Shown: in pieces, positions 52,140-60,802 of the stretch
Layout: every line of letters starts with the position of its first letter
Position numbering within the stretch: the first letter of the stretch is position 1
Assembly: GCA_030619925.1 (NCBI GenBank)
Contig: JAUXAL010000009.1
Span: forward strand, 1 to 64,000
Source of the DNA: Phycisphaerae bacterium
GTDB lineage: Bacteria > Planctomycetota > Phycisphaerae > Sedimentisphaerales > Anaerobacaceae
DNA length: 64,000 bases
Direction: 5' to 3'
The notes under the pieces: generated by a model
The model's database searches: none
Told to the model about the DNA's origin: nothing
The model's input: the letters and a program-made list of their open reading frames with translations, nothing else
Translations under genes and position numbers: made by a program

Positions 52140-52766
52140 TTGGAGAGCAAATTACAAGGCAAATTTATTGTTCTTGATGGGCCGGACGGCTGCGGAAAGA
52201 GTACGCAAACAAAACTCTTAGCCGAATGGCTGCAGGAACAGGGCGTTGCAGTCGAGAGCTTTCGCGACCCCGGCGATACCGCTATCGGTGAAAAAATAAG
52301 GCAAATCCTGCTCAATCCTGAATATCTTGCAATGAGTACGCCGGCAGAAGTATTGCTCTATATGGCGGCAAGAGCGCAGCTCTGGGCGGAAAAGATAGCA
52401 CCGGCGTTGGAAGAAAATAAATGTGTCGTCCTCGATAGATGGCTTTCGAGCACCTGCGCCTATCAGGGCTTTGCCGGCGGCTTTGAGATGGATAAAGTTG
52501 AAAAAATCGCGGCGGATTCCCTCGAAAGACCCTGGCCGGACTTGACTATCATTCTCGACGTCGATTTGGAAACCGCTTCGCAACGATTGAACCGTGAGCT
52601 TGACAGGATGGAGGCCAAAGGTGACAGCTACCACCAAAAGGTCCGCGAGGGATTTTTACAATTGGCTAAACAGCAGGAAAACTTTCTGGTAGTCGATGCC
52701 ACCGGCGATGTCAAAACAGTACACAAAAAGATAGTGCAGCTTATCTCAGAGGTGAGTTTTACATAG
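52140..52766 (+). CDS. tmk: Thymidylate kinase
   Basis: 208 residues, normal length, starting at TTG (52140) with AGGA just upstream. It phosphorylates dTMP to dTDP. P-loop GPDGCGKST (residues 14-22), the DR motif LDRWLSSTCAYQG, and the lid/C-terminal part are present. Its stop is followed at once by the ATG of the delta-prime gene. A degenerate copy of its first codons lies ~270 bases upstream. Confidence 0.93.
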   Translation: MESKLQGKFIVLDGPDGCGKSTQTKLLAEWLQEQGVAVESFRDPGDTAIGEKIRQILLNPEYLAMSTPAEVLLYMAARAQLWAEKIAPALEENKCVVLDRWLSSTCAYQGFAGGFEMDKVEKIAADSLERPWPDLTIILDVDLETASQRLNRELDRMEAKGDSYHQKVREGFLQLAKQQENFLVVDATGDVKTVHKKIVQLISEVSFT

Positions 52767-53879
52767 ATGTCATTCAAAGAAATTTTCTGTCAGGACAAAG
52801 TAGTCGACATTTTGCAAAGGGCCTTTGCCTCGGGCAAATGGGCTCACGCATATATATTTGCCGGCCTTGAAGGCATCGGTAAATTCAAGACCGCCAGCGA
52901 GTGGGCCAAGCTGCTGCTGTGCAAAAAACCCGTTATAGAAAATGATTTTGCCGATAGTTGCGGCTCATGCCAATCCTGCCGGCTCTTCGAAGCCGGCTCG
53001 CACCCGGACTTCAATTCCGTCTATAAGGAATTGCGGGAATTCACTAAAGACGGTAAAGGCAAACCGCCACCTGTCGATTTGCCGATAGATGTTATTCGAG
53101 AGTTTCTAATCGCAAAGGTCTCGACCAGGCCGACTCTTTCGCAAAGAAAGGTCTTTGTCGTTAGCGAAGCCGAAAAGCTAAACGCCTCCTCGCAGAACTG
53201 TTTGTTAAAAGTCCTGGAGGAACCGCCCGAATACTGCTGCATTATCCTGCTGTGCACCCGTTTGGAAAGACTTTTGCCTACCACCAAATCAAGGTGTCAG
53301 ACAATCCGGTTCGGCCCTATAGACGAAAACAGGATAGTCGAAAAATTGAGTCAGATGGGCATCGAAGAAAAGCAGGCCCAATACTTCGCACGTCTGGCTC
53401 AAGGCAGTCTGGGTGCGGCTTGCTGGTGGGCAAAACTTGAACTGGCCGATGCCGACCTTTATGAAACCAAGGGAAAGCTGGTAAGCTCTTTGGTCAGCTA
53501 CGAATTTGCAGATGCCCTGGACCTGGCTCAACAGATTCTGGAGGAAAGTAAAAAAATTGCGGCTGTCTGGGCCGATCTTGACAAGGCCACCAGTAAAACC
53601 GATATCAACCGGAGAGCCGCAAAGAGTCTTGTCCAAATAATCATATCAGCCCTGCACGATGCGATGACGCTAAATGTCACGCCGACGAAAGAGGCCATCA
53701 ATTTCGACCAGAAAGAGCAGATAGAAAAATTGGCTGGTCGTTTCGACACCGAGCAGTCAGCGGAAAAAATCTCCGACTGCTATAAGATACTGCGTTGGAT
53801 CGAGTCCGGCGTCAATGAAAAGCTTATTTTCGAACAGCTATTGTTAAATCTCGCCGACTCTGATACAATGAGGGTTTAG
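52767..53879 (+). CDS. holB: DNA polymerase III delta-prime (clamp-loader) subunit
   Basis: 370 residues. AAA+ clamp-loader fold: HAYIFAGLEGIGKFKTASEWAK (degenerate P-loop region, as expected for delta-prime), the zinc-binding CGSCQSCRLF, KVFVVSEAEKLNASSQNCLLK (sensor region), LEEPPEYCCIIL and TTKSRCQTIRF. It loads the sliding clamp with tau and delta. Placed directly behind tmk without a gap, a common order (tmk-holB-ricT). Confidence 0.9.
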   Translation: MSFKEIFCQDKVVDILQRAFASGKWAHAYIFAGLEGIGKFKTASEWAKLLLCKKPVIENDFADSCGSCQSCRLFEAGSHPDFNSVYKELREFTKDGKGKPPPVDLPIDVIREFLIAKVSTRPTLSQRKVFVVSEAEKLNASSQNCLLKVLEEPPEYCCIILLCTRLERLLPTTKSRCQTIRFGPIDENRIVEKLSQMGIEEKQAQYFARLAQGSLGAACWWAKLELADADLYETKGKLVSSLVSYEFADALDLAQQILEESKKIAAVWADLDKATSKTDINRRAAKSLVQIIISALHDAMTLNVTPTKEAINFDQKEQIEKLAGRFDTEQSAEKISDCYKILRWIESGVNEKLIFEQLLLNLADSDTMRV

Positions 53880-53921
53880 CGGTAATACAGCTTAACATTA
53901 GTATCAATCTGGGTAACTTGA

Positions 53922-54848
53922 ATGCCAAAAACATCAGAAACAAAGCGCTGGCAGGCAAAAGGTAAAAAAAATATGTTGGTCCGCTACGGCCGGATGAATA
54001 CGCTTGGCTTTTTTGAGCACCACGAAACCAAAATATCCAAAGTGACCACCCGCGTCGTGATAAAAACCAACAAAGGCCTTGAATTGGGCCACCTCGTAGG
54101 CCGGTTCACCTCCTATAAGGGCGGGCAACTAAAATTGCACGAGGACCGAATAAAGGAATATTTTGATGACAGCGATATCGATTTCTCCCCCGGCCATGAC
54201 GGCAAATTCGTCCGTTACGCAACCGCCGCCGATGTAAGCGAAGAGCGGCACCTAAAGAAAATCACAAGAGAAGAGATAGAATGTTGCAGGCGTTTCATCA
54301 AAGAATTAGACCTGCCGATGAAAATAGTCGATGCAGAACACATATTTGGCGGCGAACGTATCGTCTTCTACTTTATGTCTGATGGCCGAGTGGATTTTCG
54401 AGAGCTGGTAAAAAAGGTCGCACATGAATACCAGACAAGGATCGAAATGCACCAAATCGGCTCACGTGATGAAGCCAAACTGCTTGGTGATGCTGAAAGC
54501 TGCGGACAACAATGCTGCTGCCAAAGATTTCTTAAACTTTTGAAGCCGGTCAATATGCGAATGGCCAAAATGCAAAAGGCAACCCTCGACCCAGCCAAAA
54601 TCTCCGGCTATTGCGGCAGATTAAAGTGCTGCCTGCGATATGAAGACAAAACTTACACCGCACTTAAAAAGCGGCTGCCAAAAAAGAATACCAGGGTAAA
54701 AACCAAACACGGCCAAGGCAAAGTGGTAGACACTCAAATATTGACGCAACTTGTTATTGTCGAATACGAAAGTGGAGAAAAAGCTGCTGTCGGCGTCGAT
54801 GAGCTTGAGATAATTGGCTCTTCTGAGACCACAAAGAAGAGTGAGTAG
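53922..54848 (+). CDS. ricT: PSP1-domain protein, RicT/YaaT-like
   Basis: 308 residues. The PSP1 C-terminal domain is shown by HQIGSRDEAKLLGDAESCGQ, QCCCQRFLKLLKPVN, and ISGYCGRLKCCLRYE. The cysteines correspond to the Fe-S ligand cysteines known in RicT. In Bacillus the Ric complex acts with RNase Y on mRNA processing. Follows holB, its usual neighbour. The tail (~245-308) has a KOW-like segment (KTKHGQGKVVDTQIL). Confidence 0.88.
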   Translation: MPKTSETKRWQAKGKKNMLVRYGRMNTLGFFEHHETKISKVTTRVVIKTNKGLELGHLVGRFTSYKGGQLKLHEDRIKEYFDDSDIDFSPGHDGKFVRYATAADVSEERHLKKITREEIECCRRFIKELDLPMKIVDAEHIFGGERIVFYFMSDGRVDFRELVKKVAHEYQTRIEMHQIGSRDEAKLLGDAESCGQQCCCQRFLKLLKPVNMRMAKMQKATLDPAKISGYCGRLKCCLRYEDKTYTALKKRLPKKNTRVKTKHGQGKVVDTQILTQLVIVEYESGEKAAVGVDELEIIGSSETTKKSE

Positions 54849-54869
54849 TCAGATGGCCGGTGGTAAGTA

Positions 54870-55130
54870 GTTAATCAACCGATTAACCAATTAACTCAAC
54901 TTGACTGGGTTTGGCATAAGTATAGTGTTGGCAAGAACATATATAGTTTGTCATTCTGAACGGAACGAAGTGGAGTGAAGAATCTGGGCCACGATAAACC
55001 GAGATTATTTGTTGCTAAGGCCAGATGCTTCGCGGAGTTTATCCTTGAGCACAGCGAAGGGCTCAGCATGACAGTTTAAAAAGTCAGTCAAGTTGAGAAT
55101 TAACCAATTAACTAATTAACTAGCCACTGC
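54870..55130. repeat. Composite repeat: paired TGTCATTC/GCATGACA elements inside TTAACCAATTAACT repeats
   Basis: 54949-54984 (TGTCATTCTGAACGG, GAAGAATCTGG) is the family element in reverse orientation. 55021-55074 (CCAGATGCTTCGCGG ... CAGCATGACA) is a related one, so the two face each other. Near-identical low-complexity units (TTAACCAATTAACT) flank both, at about 54884 and 55096. No gene lies in 54849-55146 and metG starts just after. Confidence 0.55.
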
Positions 55131-55146
55131 TCGCCAAGGAAGAAAT

Positions 55147-57165
55147 ATGCCTCGCAAAATCGTTGTAACATCAGCTTTGCCTTATGCAAACGGCCCGATA
55201 CATATAGGGCATTTAGTAGAATATCTCCAGACCGATATCTGGGTGCGCTTCCAGAAGATGTGCGGCAACCAGTGCTTCTACTTTTGCGCCGATGACACCC
55301 ACGGCACCCCCGTAATGATAAGCGCCCGCGCCGCCGGCATAAGCCCTGAGGCGCTAATCGAGCAAATGCATAAAGAGCACAAAGTGGATTTTGACGGCTT
55401 TTACGTCGAATTCGACAATTATTACTCGACCCACTCACCCGAAAACAAGTATTTCAGCGAACTTATCTTCACTCGCTTAAACGAGGCCGGCTCAATCGTC
55501 ACACGAGACGTCGAGCAGACCTACTGCGAAAATTGTAAAATGTCCCTGCCCGATAGATACGTCCGCGGCACGTGCCCACGGTGCAAAGCCGAGAACCAAT
55601 ACGGCGACTCGTGTGAGGTTTGCAGCGCAACTTACCGGTCTACCGATTTGATCAATCCCTATTGCGCAACCTGCCGAGCAAAACCAACTCTACAAATATC
55701 CAAGCACTATTTTTTCAAACTCGCTGATTACGAACAACGACTCAAGGACCTTATCGCCGGAGGATATACACAAAAATCAGTAGCAAACAAGCTCGATGAA
55801 TGGTTCAAGATTGGCTTGAAGGACTGGGACATATCCCGCGACGGGCCATATTTCGGGTTCAAAATACCGGGAGAAGAAAACAGATTCTTCTATGTTTGGC
55901 TGGATGCACCCATCGGATATATGGCCTCAGCCAAGAACTACTGTGACAGGAACGGCTTGGATTTCGATAACCTCTGGAACAGCACCGAATACGAGCTCTA
56001 TCACTTCATCGGCAAAGACATTATGTATTTTCACGCGCTGTTTTTCCCGGCAATGCTGATAGGGTCGGGATTTCGCCCCGCCGACAGACTCTTCGTCCAC
56101 GGCTTTCTGACCGTAAACGGCGAAAAAATGAGCAAATCCCGCGGAACATTCATCAAGGCAAGCACCTACATAAAACACCTTGGCCCCGAATACCTGCGCT
56201 ACTACTACGCAAGCAAGCTGACCGATGGTATCGAAGATATAGACCTGAGAATTGAGGATTTCATAAACAAAATCAATTCCGATTTGGTCGGCAAATTTGC
56301 GAACCTTGCCTCTCGCTCCGGGCCGATGCTGACAAGGAAACTTGATTCGCAACTCGGTCAACTGGATGAACAAGGCAAAGGATTAATTAATAAGCTCACC
56401 GCCGCAAAAGACCGGATTATAGAGGACTATGAAAACCTTAACTATGCCGCTGTCGTTCGCACAATTACCGCCCTGGCCGACGAGGCAAACCGATACGTCG
56501 AACAGAATCAGCCGTGGGCAACTATAAAAACGGATTTGGAAAAAACGCGAGGGACCTTAACCGCCGTGATAAATGCCGTCCGCATACTGACGATTTATCT
56601 AAAACCCGTTCTGCCCAAATACGCTGAAAAGGTGGAAAGATTTCTTAATGTAGAAGCGCTACATTTTGCGGATGTTGAAACAGTGCTCGATAATCATAAG
56701 ATAAATGATTTTGAACGATTGGTTGAAAGAATTGATGAAGAACAGGTGAATGCGATGATAGAAGAAAGTAAGGAGGGCCCAATGCCCAAAGCAGCCGAAT
56801 CGGTTAAAACAGAAACGGTGGCCGCCGAGCCGTTCAAGCCCGAGTGCACGATCGAGGATTTTGAAAGAATTGACTTGCGGACCGCCAAAGTAATAAAGGC
56901 CGAACCGGTCGAAGGTGCCGATAAGCTGCTGCGACTGGATTTGGACGTAGGCGGGCCGGAAAAAACTGTTCTTGCCGCCATAGCCACGGCCTACAAACCT
57001 GAGGAGCTGACCGGTAAAATCGTAATCTATCTGGCCAATCTAAAACCCAGAAAGATGAGGTTTGGCCTGTCCGAAGGTATGATTCTGGCAGCCGGCACCG
57101 GCGGAAAGGATATCTATATGCTCTCAGCCGACACCGGAGCAAAACCCGGACAGAAAGTGCTTTGA
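55147..57165 (+). CDS. metG: Methionyl-tRNA synthetase
   Basis: 672 residues with the dimerising C-terminal domain. Class I motifs: LPYANGPIHIGHLVEY with HIGH at 19-22 and EKMSKSRGTF near residue 330. Two Zn knuckles: CENCKMSLPDRY...CPRC and CEVC...CATC (about 128-178). The C-terminal ~100 residues (from ~570, FERIDLRTAKVIKAEPVEG, LKPRKMRFGLSEGM) are the EMAP-like tRNA-binding domain. GGAAGAAAT precedes the ATG. Essential cytoplasmic enzyme. Confidence 0.96.
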   Translation: MPRKIVVTSALPYANGPIHIGHLVEYLQTDIWVRFQKMCGNQCFYFCADDTHGTPVMISARAAGISPEALIEQMHKEHKVDFDGFYVEFDNYYSTHSPENKYFSELIFTRLNEAGSIVTRDVEQTYCENCKMSLPDRYVRGTCPRCKAENQYGDSCEVCSATYRSTDLINPYCATCRAKPTLQISKHYFFKLADYEQRLKDLIAGGYTQKSVANKLDEWFKIGLKDWDISRDGPYFGFKIPGEENRFFYVWLDAPIGYMASAKNYCDRNGLDFDNLWNSTEYELYHFIGKDIMYFHALFFPAMLIGSGFRPADRLFVHGFLTVNGEKMSKSRGTFIKASTYIKHLGPEYLRYYYASKLTDGIEDIDLRIEDFINKINSDLVGKFANLASRSGPMLTRKLDSQLGQLDEQGKGLINKLTAAKDRIIEDYENLNYAAVVRTITALADEANRYVEQNQPWATIKTDLEKTRGTLTAVINAVRILTIYLKPVLPKYAEKVERFLNVEALHFADVETVLDNHKINDFERLVERIDEEQVNAMIEESKEGPMPKAAESVKTETVAAEPFKPECTIEDFERIDLRTAKVIKAEPVEGADKLLRLDLDVGGPEKTVLAAIATAYKPEELTGKIVIYLANLKPRKMRFGLSEGMILAAGTGGKDIYMLSADTGAKPGQKVL

Positions 57166-57175
57166 TTTAGTAAGT

Positions 57176-57232
57176 GGTTACGAGTTCATAGTTCACAGTC
57201 AACGAACAACGAACTATGAACAACGAACTAAA
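57176..57232. repeat. Near-tandem GAACAACGAACTAT repeat
   Basis: Units CGAACAACGAACTA and TGAACAACGAACTA occur back to back directly before the next ATG, after AGTTCATAGTTCACAG. Same style as the low-complexity units elsewhere. It leaves the next gene without a visible Shine-Dalgarno. Confidence 0.5.
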
Positions 57233-57586
57233 ATGAAGAAGAACTTCGAACAAATTGCCAAAAAAGATGGCCGATTCAGCCCCCCGGCGATTAAATTCGT
57301 CTATGAGGGACTCGGCTACACCGCAAAAAAGATTGCTGCCGAGCCCAGCCACGTCAGTGGCCAAACGCTCTGCGAGGGACTAAGGAAATTGGCTATTGAA
57401 AAATGGGGCAGATTGGGGATGCTGGTCCTGAATACCTGGGGTGTCGAAACCACTCGCGATTTCGGCGAAATCGTTTTTCTGATGATAAGCAACAAATGGA
57501 TGAGCGCTGCGGCCACCGATTCAATAGACGATTTCAACGATGTTTACGATTTCAAAACCGTCTTGAAGGACCAATTCGAATTTTAG
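57233..57586 (+). CDS. Minf_1886 family protein (Verrucomicrobia/Planctomycetes-restricted)
   Basis: 117 residues, a small conserved protein of unknown function restricted to the PVC group (TIGR04138 as I recall it). Matching features: FSPPAIKFVYEGLGYT, HVSGQTLCEGLRKLAI, GMLVLNTWGVETTRDFGEIVF and a closing DFNDVYDFKTVLKDQF. Supports a planctomycete origin. No catalytic residues are evident. It lies behind metG. Confidence 0.8.
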   Translation: MKKNFEQIAKKDGRFSPPAIKFVYEGLGYTAKKIAAEPSHVSGQTLCEGLRKLAIEKWGRLGMLVLNTWGVETTRDFGEIVFLMISNKWMSAAATDSIDDFNDVYDFKTVLKDQFEF

Positions 57587-57634
57587 ATTGCCAACCCTGA
57601 CTTTCCCCGTTATTGCAAACGGTCTGGTTAGAGA

Positions 57635-58114
57635 TTATTTCAGCTCAAGCAGATATGCCTGGTCGCACCTGCTCGATAGATGTTCCAGCTCGTATTCTAC
57701 GAAGCCGTAGCTTTTATATAAACTGATTGCTTCTTTTAGGACTGAAGCGGTCTCCAGAATTATCCTCTTAAATCCCAGTTGCCTTGCTTCCGACAGGGCG
57801 CTGTCCAGCAGAAATTTACCCAACCCTTTACCTCTATATGCACTATGTAAATACATCTTACGAAGTTCACATGTTTGGCTATCAATCGGATAAAGCCCGT
57901 AAGCCCCTACTATTGAGCCGTCCTTTTCTTCGAGCACATAGAACGTCCCGCCTCGTTCAAAATAAGAATGCTCAATATCTCTGATGTCGGCGTCCGTGCA
58001 CACCGGGTCCGGCTTGAGGTTATATTCTTTTAGAACGCTATAGACAAAATTCGCTATTTTCTCGCAGTCTTTATTGTTTGCAGGCCTCAACCTCGGCCAC
58101 GGATTTTCTTTCAT
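57635..58114 (-). CDS. GNAT family N-acetyltransferase
   Basis: 159 residues. GNAT fold with DGSIVGAYGLYPID (motif D strand), then LRKMYLHSAYRGKGLGKFLLDS, whose RGKGLGK is the acetyl-CoA pyrophosphate loop, and LGFKRIILETASVL with a C-terminal YKSYGFVEYE. Cytoplasmic; acyl acceptor not predictable. Confidence 0.85.
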   Translation of the reverse strand: MKENPWPRLRPANNKDCEKIANFVYSVLKEYNLKPDPVCTDADIRDIEHSYFERGGTFYVLEEKDGSIVGAYGLYPIDSQTCELRKMYLHSAYRGKGLGKFLLDSALSEARQLGFKRIILETASVLKEAISLYKSYGFVEYELEHLSSRCDQAYLLELK

Positions 58115-58226
58115 ACTTTCCCTATTTCTTGCAACAGACCTTACCTGCCCGCAGAGTCGCCAACGAATTGAACCTCAACTGCAGCGATATTTTAAGCACT
58201 GGAAGCATGGTGACTGGGTTGTTAGC

Positions 58227-58856
58227 TCACTGCAACCCCAAAGTGGCAATCAGCCCATTCAGTATCAGCGACAGTACAACAGAAGCGATGACCAATGGTA
58301 CCAGTGCTCCGAGAGCCGCGCCCACCTTCCGGCAATAGCTCCAATGGCGGTGCCGGGCGATTAGAATCCAGGCCAGAGGCGCCAGGAACATGAGCACAAA
58401 CCAACCCACGTAATTGAGCAGGGGAATACCGTAATAGACCGTGCCTTGTACAAACCATACCCAGTAGCCGGCCGCGACAGCAACAGGGTCTATGAAGAGA
58501 TCCAGCACTACGGCGATGAGACCTGTCATCAGAGGCACCTGCCACCACAGCCGCCGCTGGGTGAGCATGTCGTGGCCCGTTCGGGCCAGGATGCCCTCGG
58601 TCAGGAACAGACAGCTCCCACACATACCTATCCAGCCGAAAAAAATAAAAGTGAAAACCCAGAGTTGAGACTGACCGGGATACTCGTAGTTCTTGACAAC
58701 AAAAGAGGAGATAAAATCCATAATCGCCGTAAAGCCGCCGGAAACAATAATAAAGGCCAATGTGTCCGGCCCGCCGAAACGCCACCAGATAAAACCAAGC
58801 ACCGGCAAGGCAAAAAGAATACCGATAATAAGCATTACGGTGAAATTGGGGGGCAT
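58227..58856 (-). CDS. CruF-like (carotenoid biosynthesis, DUF422) membrane protein
   Basis: 209 residues with about six to seven membrane helices. LDLFIDPVAVAAGYWVW and TVYYGIPLLNYVGWFVL match the conserved regions of the carotenoid 1',2'-hydratase CruF/DUF422 family. No other carotenoid gene is nearby, so the substrate could differ. It overlaps the small membrane protein gene upstream (58835-59053) by 22 bases, indicating translational coupling. Confidence 0.7.
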   Translation of the reverse strand: MPPNFTVMLIIGILFALPVLGFIWWRFGGPDTLAFIIVSGGFTAIMDFISSFVVKNYEYPGQSQLWVFTFIFFGWIGMCGSCLFLTEGILARTGHDMLTQRRLWWQVPLMTGLIAVVLDLFIDPVAVAAGYWVWFVQGTVYYGIPLLNYVGWFVLMFLAPLAWILIARHRHWSYCRKVGAALGALVPLVIASVVLSLILNGLIATLGLQ

Positions 58857-59053
58857 TCAGATTCCTTTCGGGTGCGCAACAGATAGAGACCCAATGCCGG
58901 CAGCGGCAAGACCGCCAGCCAGAGCAGAACCCACGCTCCTGCTATGAAGCCTGTGATAATCCAGAGGACAAAGTTTACCGAATAGAAGCAGAATGGCAAC
59001 CACCGGCCAAGAGCGGTTTCTCTCTTACTGATATGATTTTCATGCGTCGTCAT
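58835..59053 (-). CDS. Small two-helix membrane protein
   Basis: 72 residues: a basic N-terminus with GRWLPFCFYSVNFVLWIITG and then VLLWLAVLPLPALGLYLL, likely two membrane segments, and a charged end. GAAGATATG provides a weak ribosome-binding site. It overlaps the CruF-like gene and may be its partner; in other bacteria lipid acyltransferase genes often accompany CruF, but I see no such motif here. Confidence 0.55.
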   Translation of the reverse strand: MTTHENHISKRETALGRWLPFCFYSVNFVLWIITGFIAGAWVLLWLAVLPLPALGLYLLRTRKESECPPISP

Positions 59054-59146
59054 ATCTTCATTCTATGTTTGGTGCTCTTTATAATCTTGGCTAAATAGGC
59101 CTGATTACAAGCGTAACTTTCCCACTTTTCAGCGTTTATTTAAAAC

Positions 59147-59171
59147 AAAATCCCCCAAAGCGGGGGATTTT
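59147..59171. terminator. Bidirectional intrinsic terminator
   Basis: AAAATCCCCC AAAGC GGGGGATTTT: a perfect 10-bp stem with A/T runs on both sides. On the minus strand it lies downstream of the caspase-like gene and upstream of the small membrane protein gene. Confidence 0.85.
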
Positions 59172-59207
59172 GCTCTTACTCTTGTTCAATTTTGTCAGCC
59201 CAAACAA

Positions 59208-59292
59208 TTATTCGCCGTATAGTTCCTGAATGTTTGTAATTGCGTAGTCTCCAATTTTCGGGTTGGAACCAATCTCGACGCTTGGCTTACCT
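59208..59292 (-). other. Out-of-frame continuation of the caspase-like gene
   Basis: After the stop at 59293 another frame reads RKGKPSVEIGSNPKIGDYAI and then TNIQELYGE to a stop at 59208. The text is protein-like, in register with the end of the gene, and reaches almost to the terminator. A one-base difference near 59290-59297 would join it to FDDDL. It suggests a natural frameshift or a sequence error. Confidence 0.45.
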
Positions 59293-60246
59293 TTACGGCA
59301 GGAGGTCGTCGTCGAAGTCATCACCAATCGTTGGCTTATCGTATGAGCAATTAGCCTTGGCGTAGTCAAAGGCCTCTTCAACCGTTACCTGCTCAGGCTC
59401 TTCTAATATTTCATCGGCGTCATAATCATGTACATTCGCATAGCCCTGGAGCGTACCCCAATCCACAAAGTAATAACTGAACTCGCCGTTTTCCCAAGCG
59501 TCGCTTTCATAAGCGTAACCCCTCTCAGTAGTTGCCATGGCGATAACCCTTCCGGATTCACCAAGGTCCCTTTCCATACCACCAGCCAAGCAGGTATCGA
59601 AGATAAAGATTATCCTGGAGGTGGCAAATTCAGAGAACGCGCCTTGCAGCTCGCCGTCCCAAATGGGAACGAGTTCCACACCATTGTGCACGACGATAGC
59701 TTCATCGAGCCGTTCTTTATCTCCGTCCTCGGCAATACCGTTCGCACCATGCCCGCTGAAGAAGAAGACCACTTCGCCAGCATCCATCGGTATGTTATCA
59801 ATAGCAGTCAGGATTGCGTAGCGGGTGGCATCATCATCCATGAGTAGGGTGACATTGCTAAAGCCGTAAACATCGGTAAGGGCCTCAGCCATCTCAATCG
59901 CATCGTCGTCAGAATAGTTAAGGTCATTGTCCTCGCCTGGGTAGTTCGAGATGCCAACAACAATGGCATACTGACTGCCGGAAACAGGTTCGCCTAGGAT
60001 ACCAGTCGCTGCTGCTCTCTTCTTTCCTTTTCCTGGCTTTGTCTGACCAGGTGGCACGATCGGTGGGCCTGGCCTGCTTACGGTTATCTTCTTTACCAGC
60101 TCGACATCGGTTGCAGGTACCGGTCTTTGCTTATCCGGTTTTCTCCCTTGTCCGGGATTATCTGGTTTTGCCCCAACCAGCCCTACTGATACAACTGAAA
60201 TTACAAGGAAGCTGACCAAAATCCCTATCAAAATTTTAGTTTTCAT
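59293..60246 (-). CDS. Secreted caspase-like (peptidase C14) protein
   Basis: 317 residues. Signal peptide MKTKILIGILVSFLVISVVS, a Pro/Lys-rich linker (27-85), then the caspase p20 fold: SQYAIVVGISNYPG, NLYSDDDA-like LNYSDDDAIEMAEAL, catalytic His166 in FFFSGHGA and catalytic Cys219 in FDTCLAGGM. Metacaspase-type enzymes cleave after basic residues or Asp. Export is unusual and suggests action outside the cytoplasm. AAGGAG precedes the ATG. The upstream region shares a conserved block with the trypsin-like protease at 60803. Confidence 0.85.
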   Translation of the reverse strand: MKTKILIGILVSFLVISVVSVGLVGAKPDNPGQGRKPDKQRPVPATDVELVKKITVSRPGPPIVPPGQTKPGKGKKRAAATGILGEPVSGSQYAIVVGISNYPGEDNDLNYSDDDAIEMAEALTDVYGFSNVTLLMDDDATRYAILTAIDNIPMDAGEVVFFFSGHGANGIAEDGDKERLDEAIVVHNGVELVPIWDGELQGAFSEFATSRIIFIFDTCLAGGMERDLGESGRVIAMATTERGYAYESDAWENGEFSYYFVDWGTLQGYANVHDYDADEILEEPEQVTVEEAFDYAKANCSYDKPTIGDDFDDDLLP

Positions 60247-60310
60247 AACGTTTCTCCTTTCGCTCCATAAAGATTATTATATTTTGCTATAATTAAACGA
60301 AACAATTCAG

Positions 60311-60357
60311 CAAGTCATTCTGTGTTTTATTTTTACACCGCATCCTCCACAATAAAT
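60311..60357 (-). promoter_or_regulatory. Conserved upstream block before caspase-like gene
   Basis: On the plus strand AAGTCATTCTGTGTTTTATT then TTTACACCGCATCCTCC. This matches 62519-62564 (AAGTCATCGTGTATTTTGTT, TTCACACCATATCCTCC) before the serine protease gene. Both blocks are followed, reading toward the gene, by an A/T-rich stretch with TATAAT. Probably a shared promoter or binding site. Confidence 0.5.
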
Positions 60358-60387
60358 AAACGTTATATTTCCAGCTTTGCTTCTATA

Positions 60388-60726
60388 CTACTGCTGCTCC
60401 AGCGCACGAAACGCCCCCGTTTCTTCAATAATTACAGGATGGCCTTCGACCATTGGCGGTATCTTGTCACGTAGCTGCTGTGGTTTTGAGGATGTAAAAA
60501 TCTTGATACAACGCTTACCCTCGTAAAGCCCGATTGCAGTGCCCTCGACCCCGGGAATGGCCATCCATTCATCCGTTCTGTCTTTAAGGACTTGTTCAAT
60601 AGTCTTGTCGGGCATATACTGTCCTTTCTCAAGGCCGCCCGGACCGGTATAAGAACAGCCGGTAACACTACCGGCTGCGCTCATAACACAAATGTTCAGC
60701 AGAACAATTGCAATTCGCCTGCACAT
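60388..60726 (-). CDS. Small lipoprotein with the N-terminal domain of the neighbouring protease
   Basis: 112 residues. Signal with lipobox around VTGCSY. After it, residues ~45-108 (DEWMAIPGVEGTAIGLYEGK, IKIFTSSKPQQLRDKIP, VIIEETGAFRAL) align with residues ~47-103 of the serine protease at 60803-62410 (RLMAMDGVEGTAIGYN, VKVFTAG, VQVVVTGKIYAL). So it is a stand-alone copy of that domain, perhaps a regulator or inhibitor of the protease. No known function; inference from pairing only. Confidence 0.7.
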   Translation of the reverse strand: MCRRIAIVLLNICVMSAAGSVTGCSYTGPGGLEKGQYMPDKTIEQVLKDRTDEWMAIPGVEGTAIGLYEGKRCIKIFTSSKPQQLRDKIPPMVEGHPVIIEETGAFRALEQQ

Positions 60727-60802
60727 TGATAGTTTTCTGTTCTCTCGGCCCTTAAGGGAAGCAAGCTGCTACGCCCGCTTTCCGTAGATTACGCCTGCCT
60801 TG

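Noticed and set aside
58222..58785. 187-codon minus-strand ORF overlapping the CruF-like gene
   Set aside because: Alternative frame of the same strand with Arg/His-rich content; the CruF-like frame has the conserved motifs.
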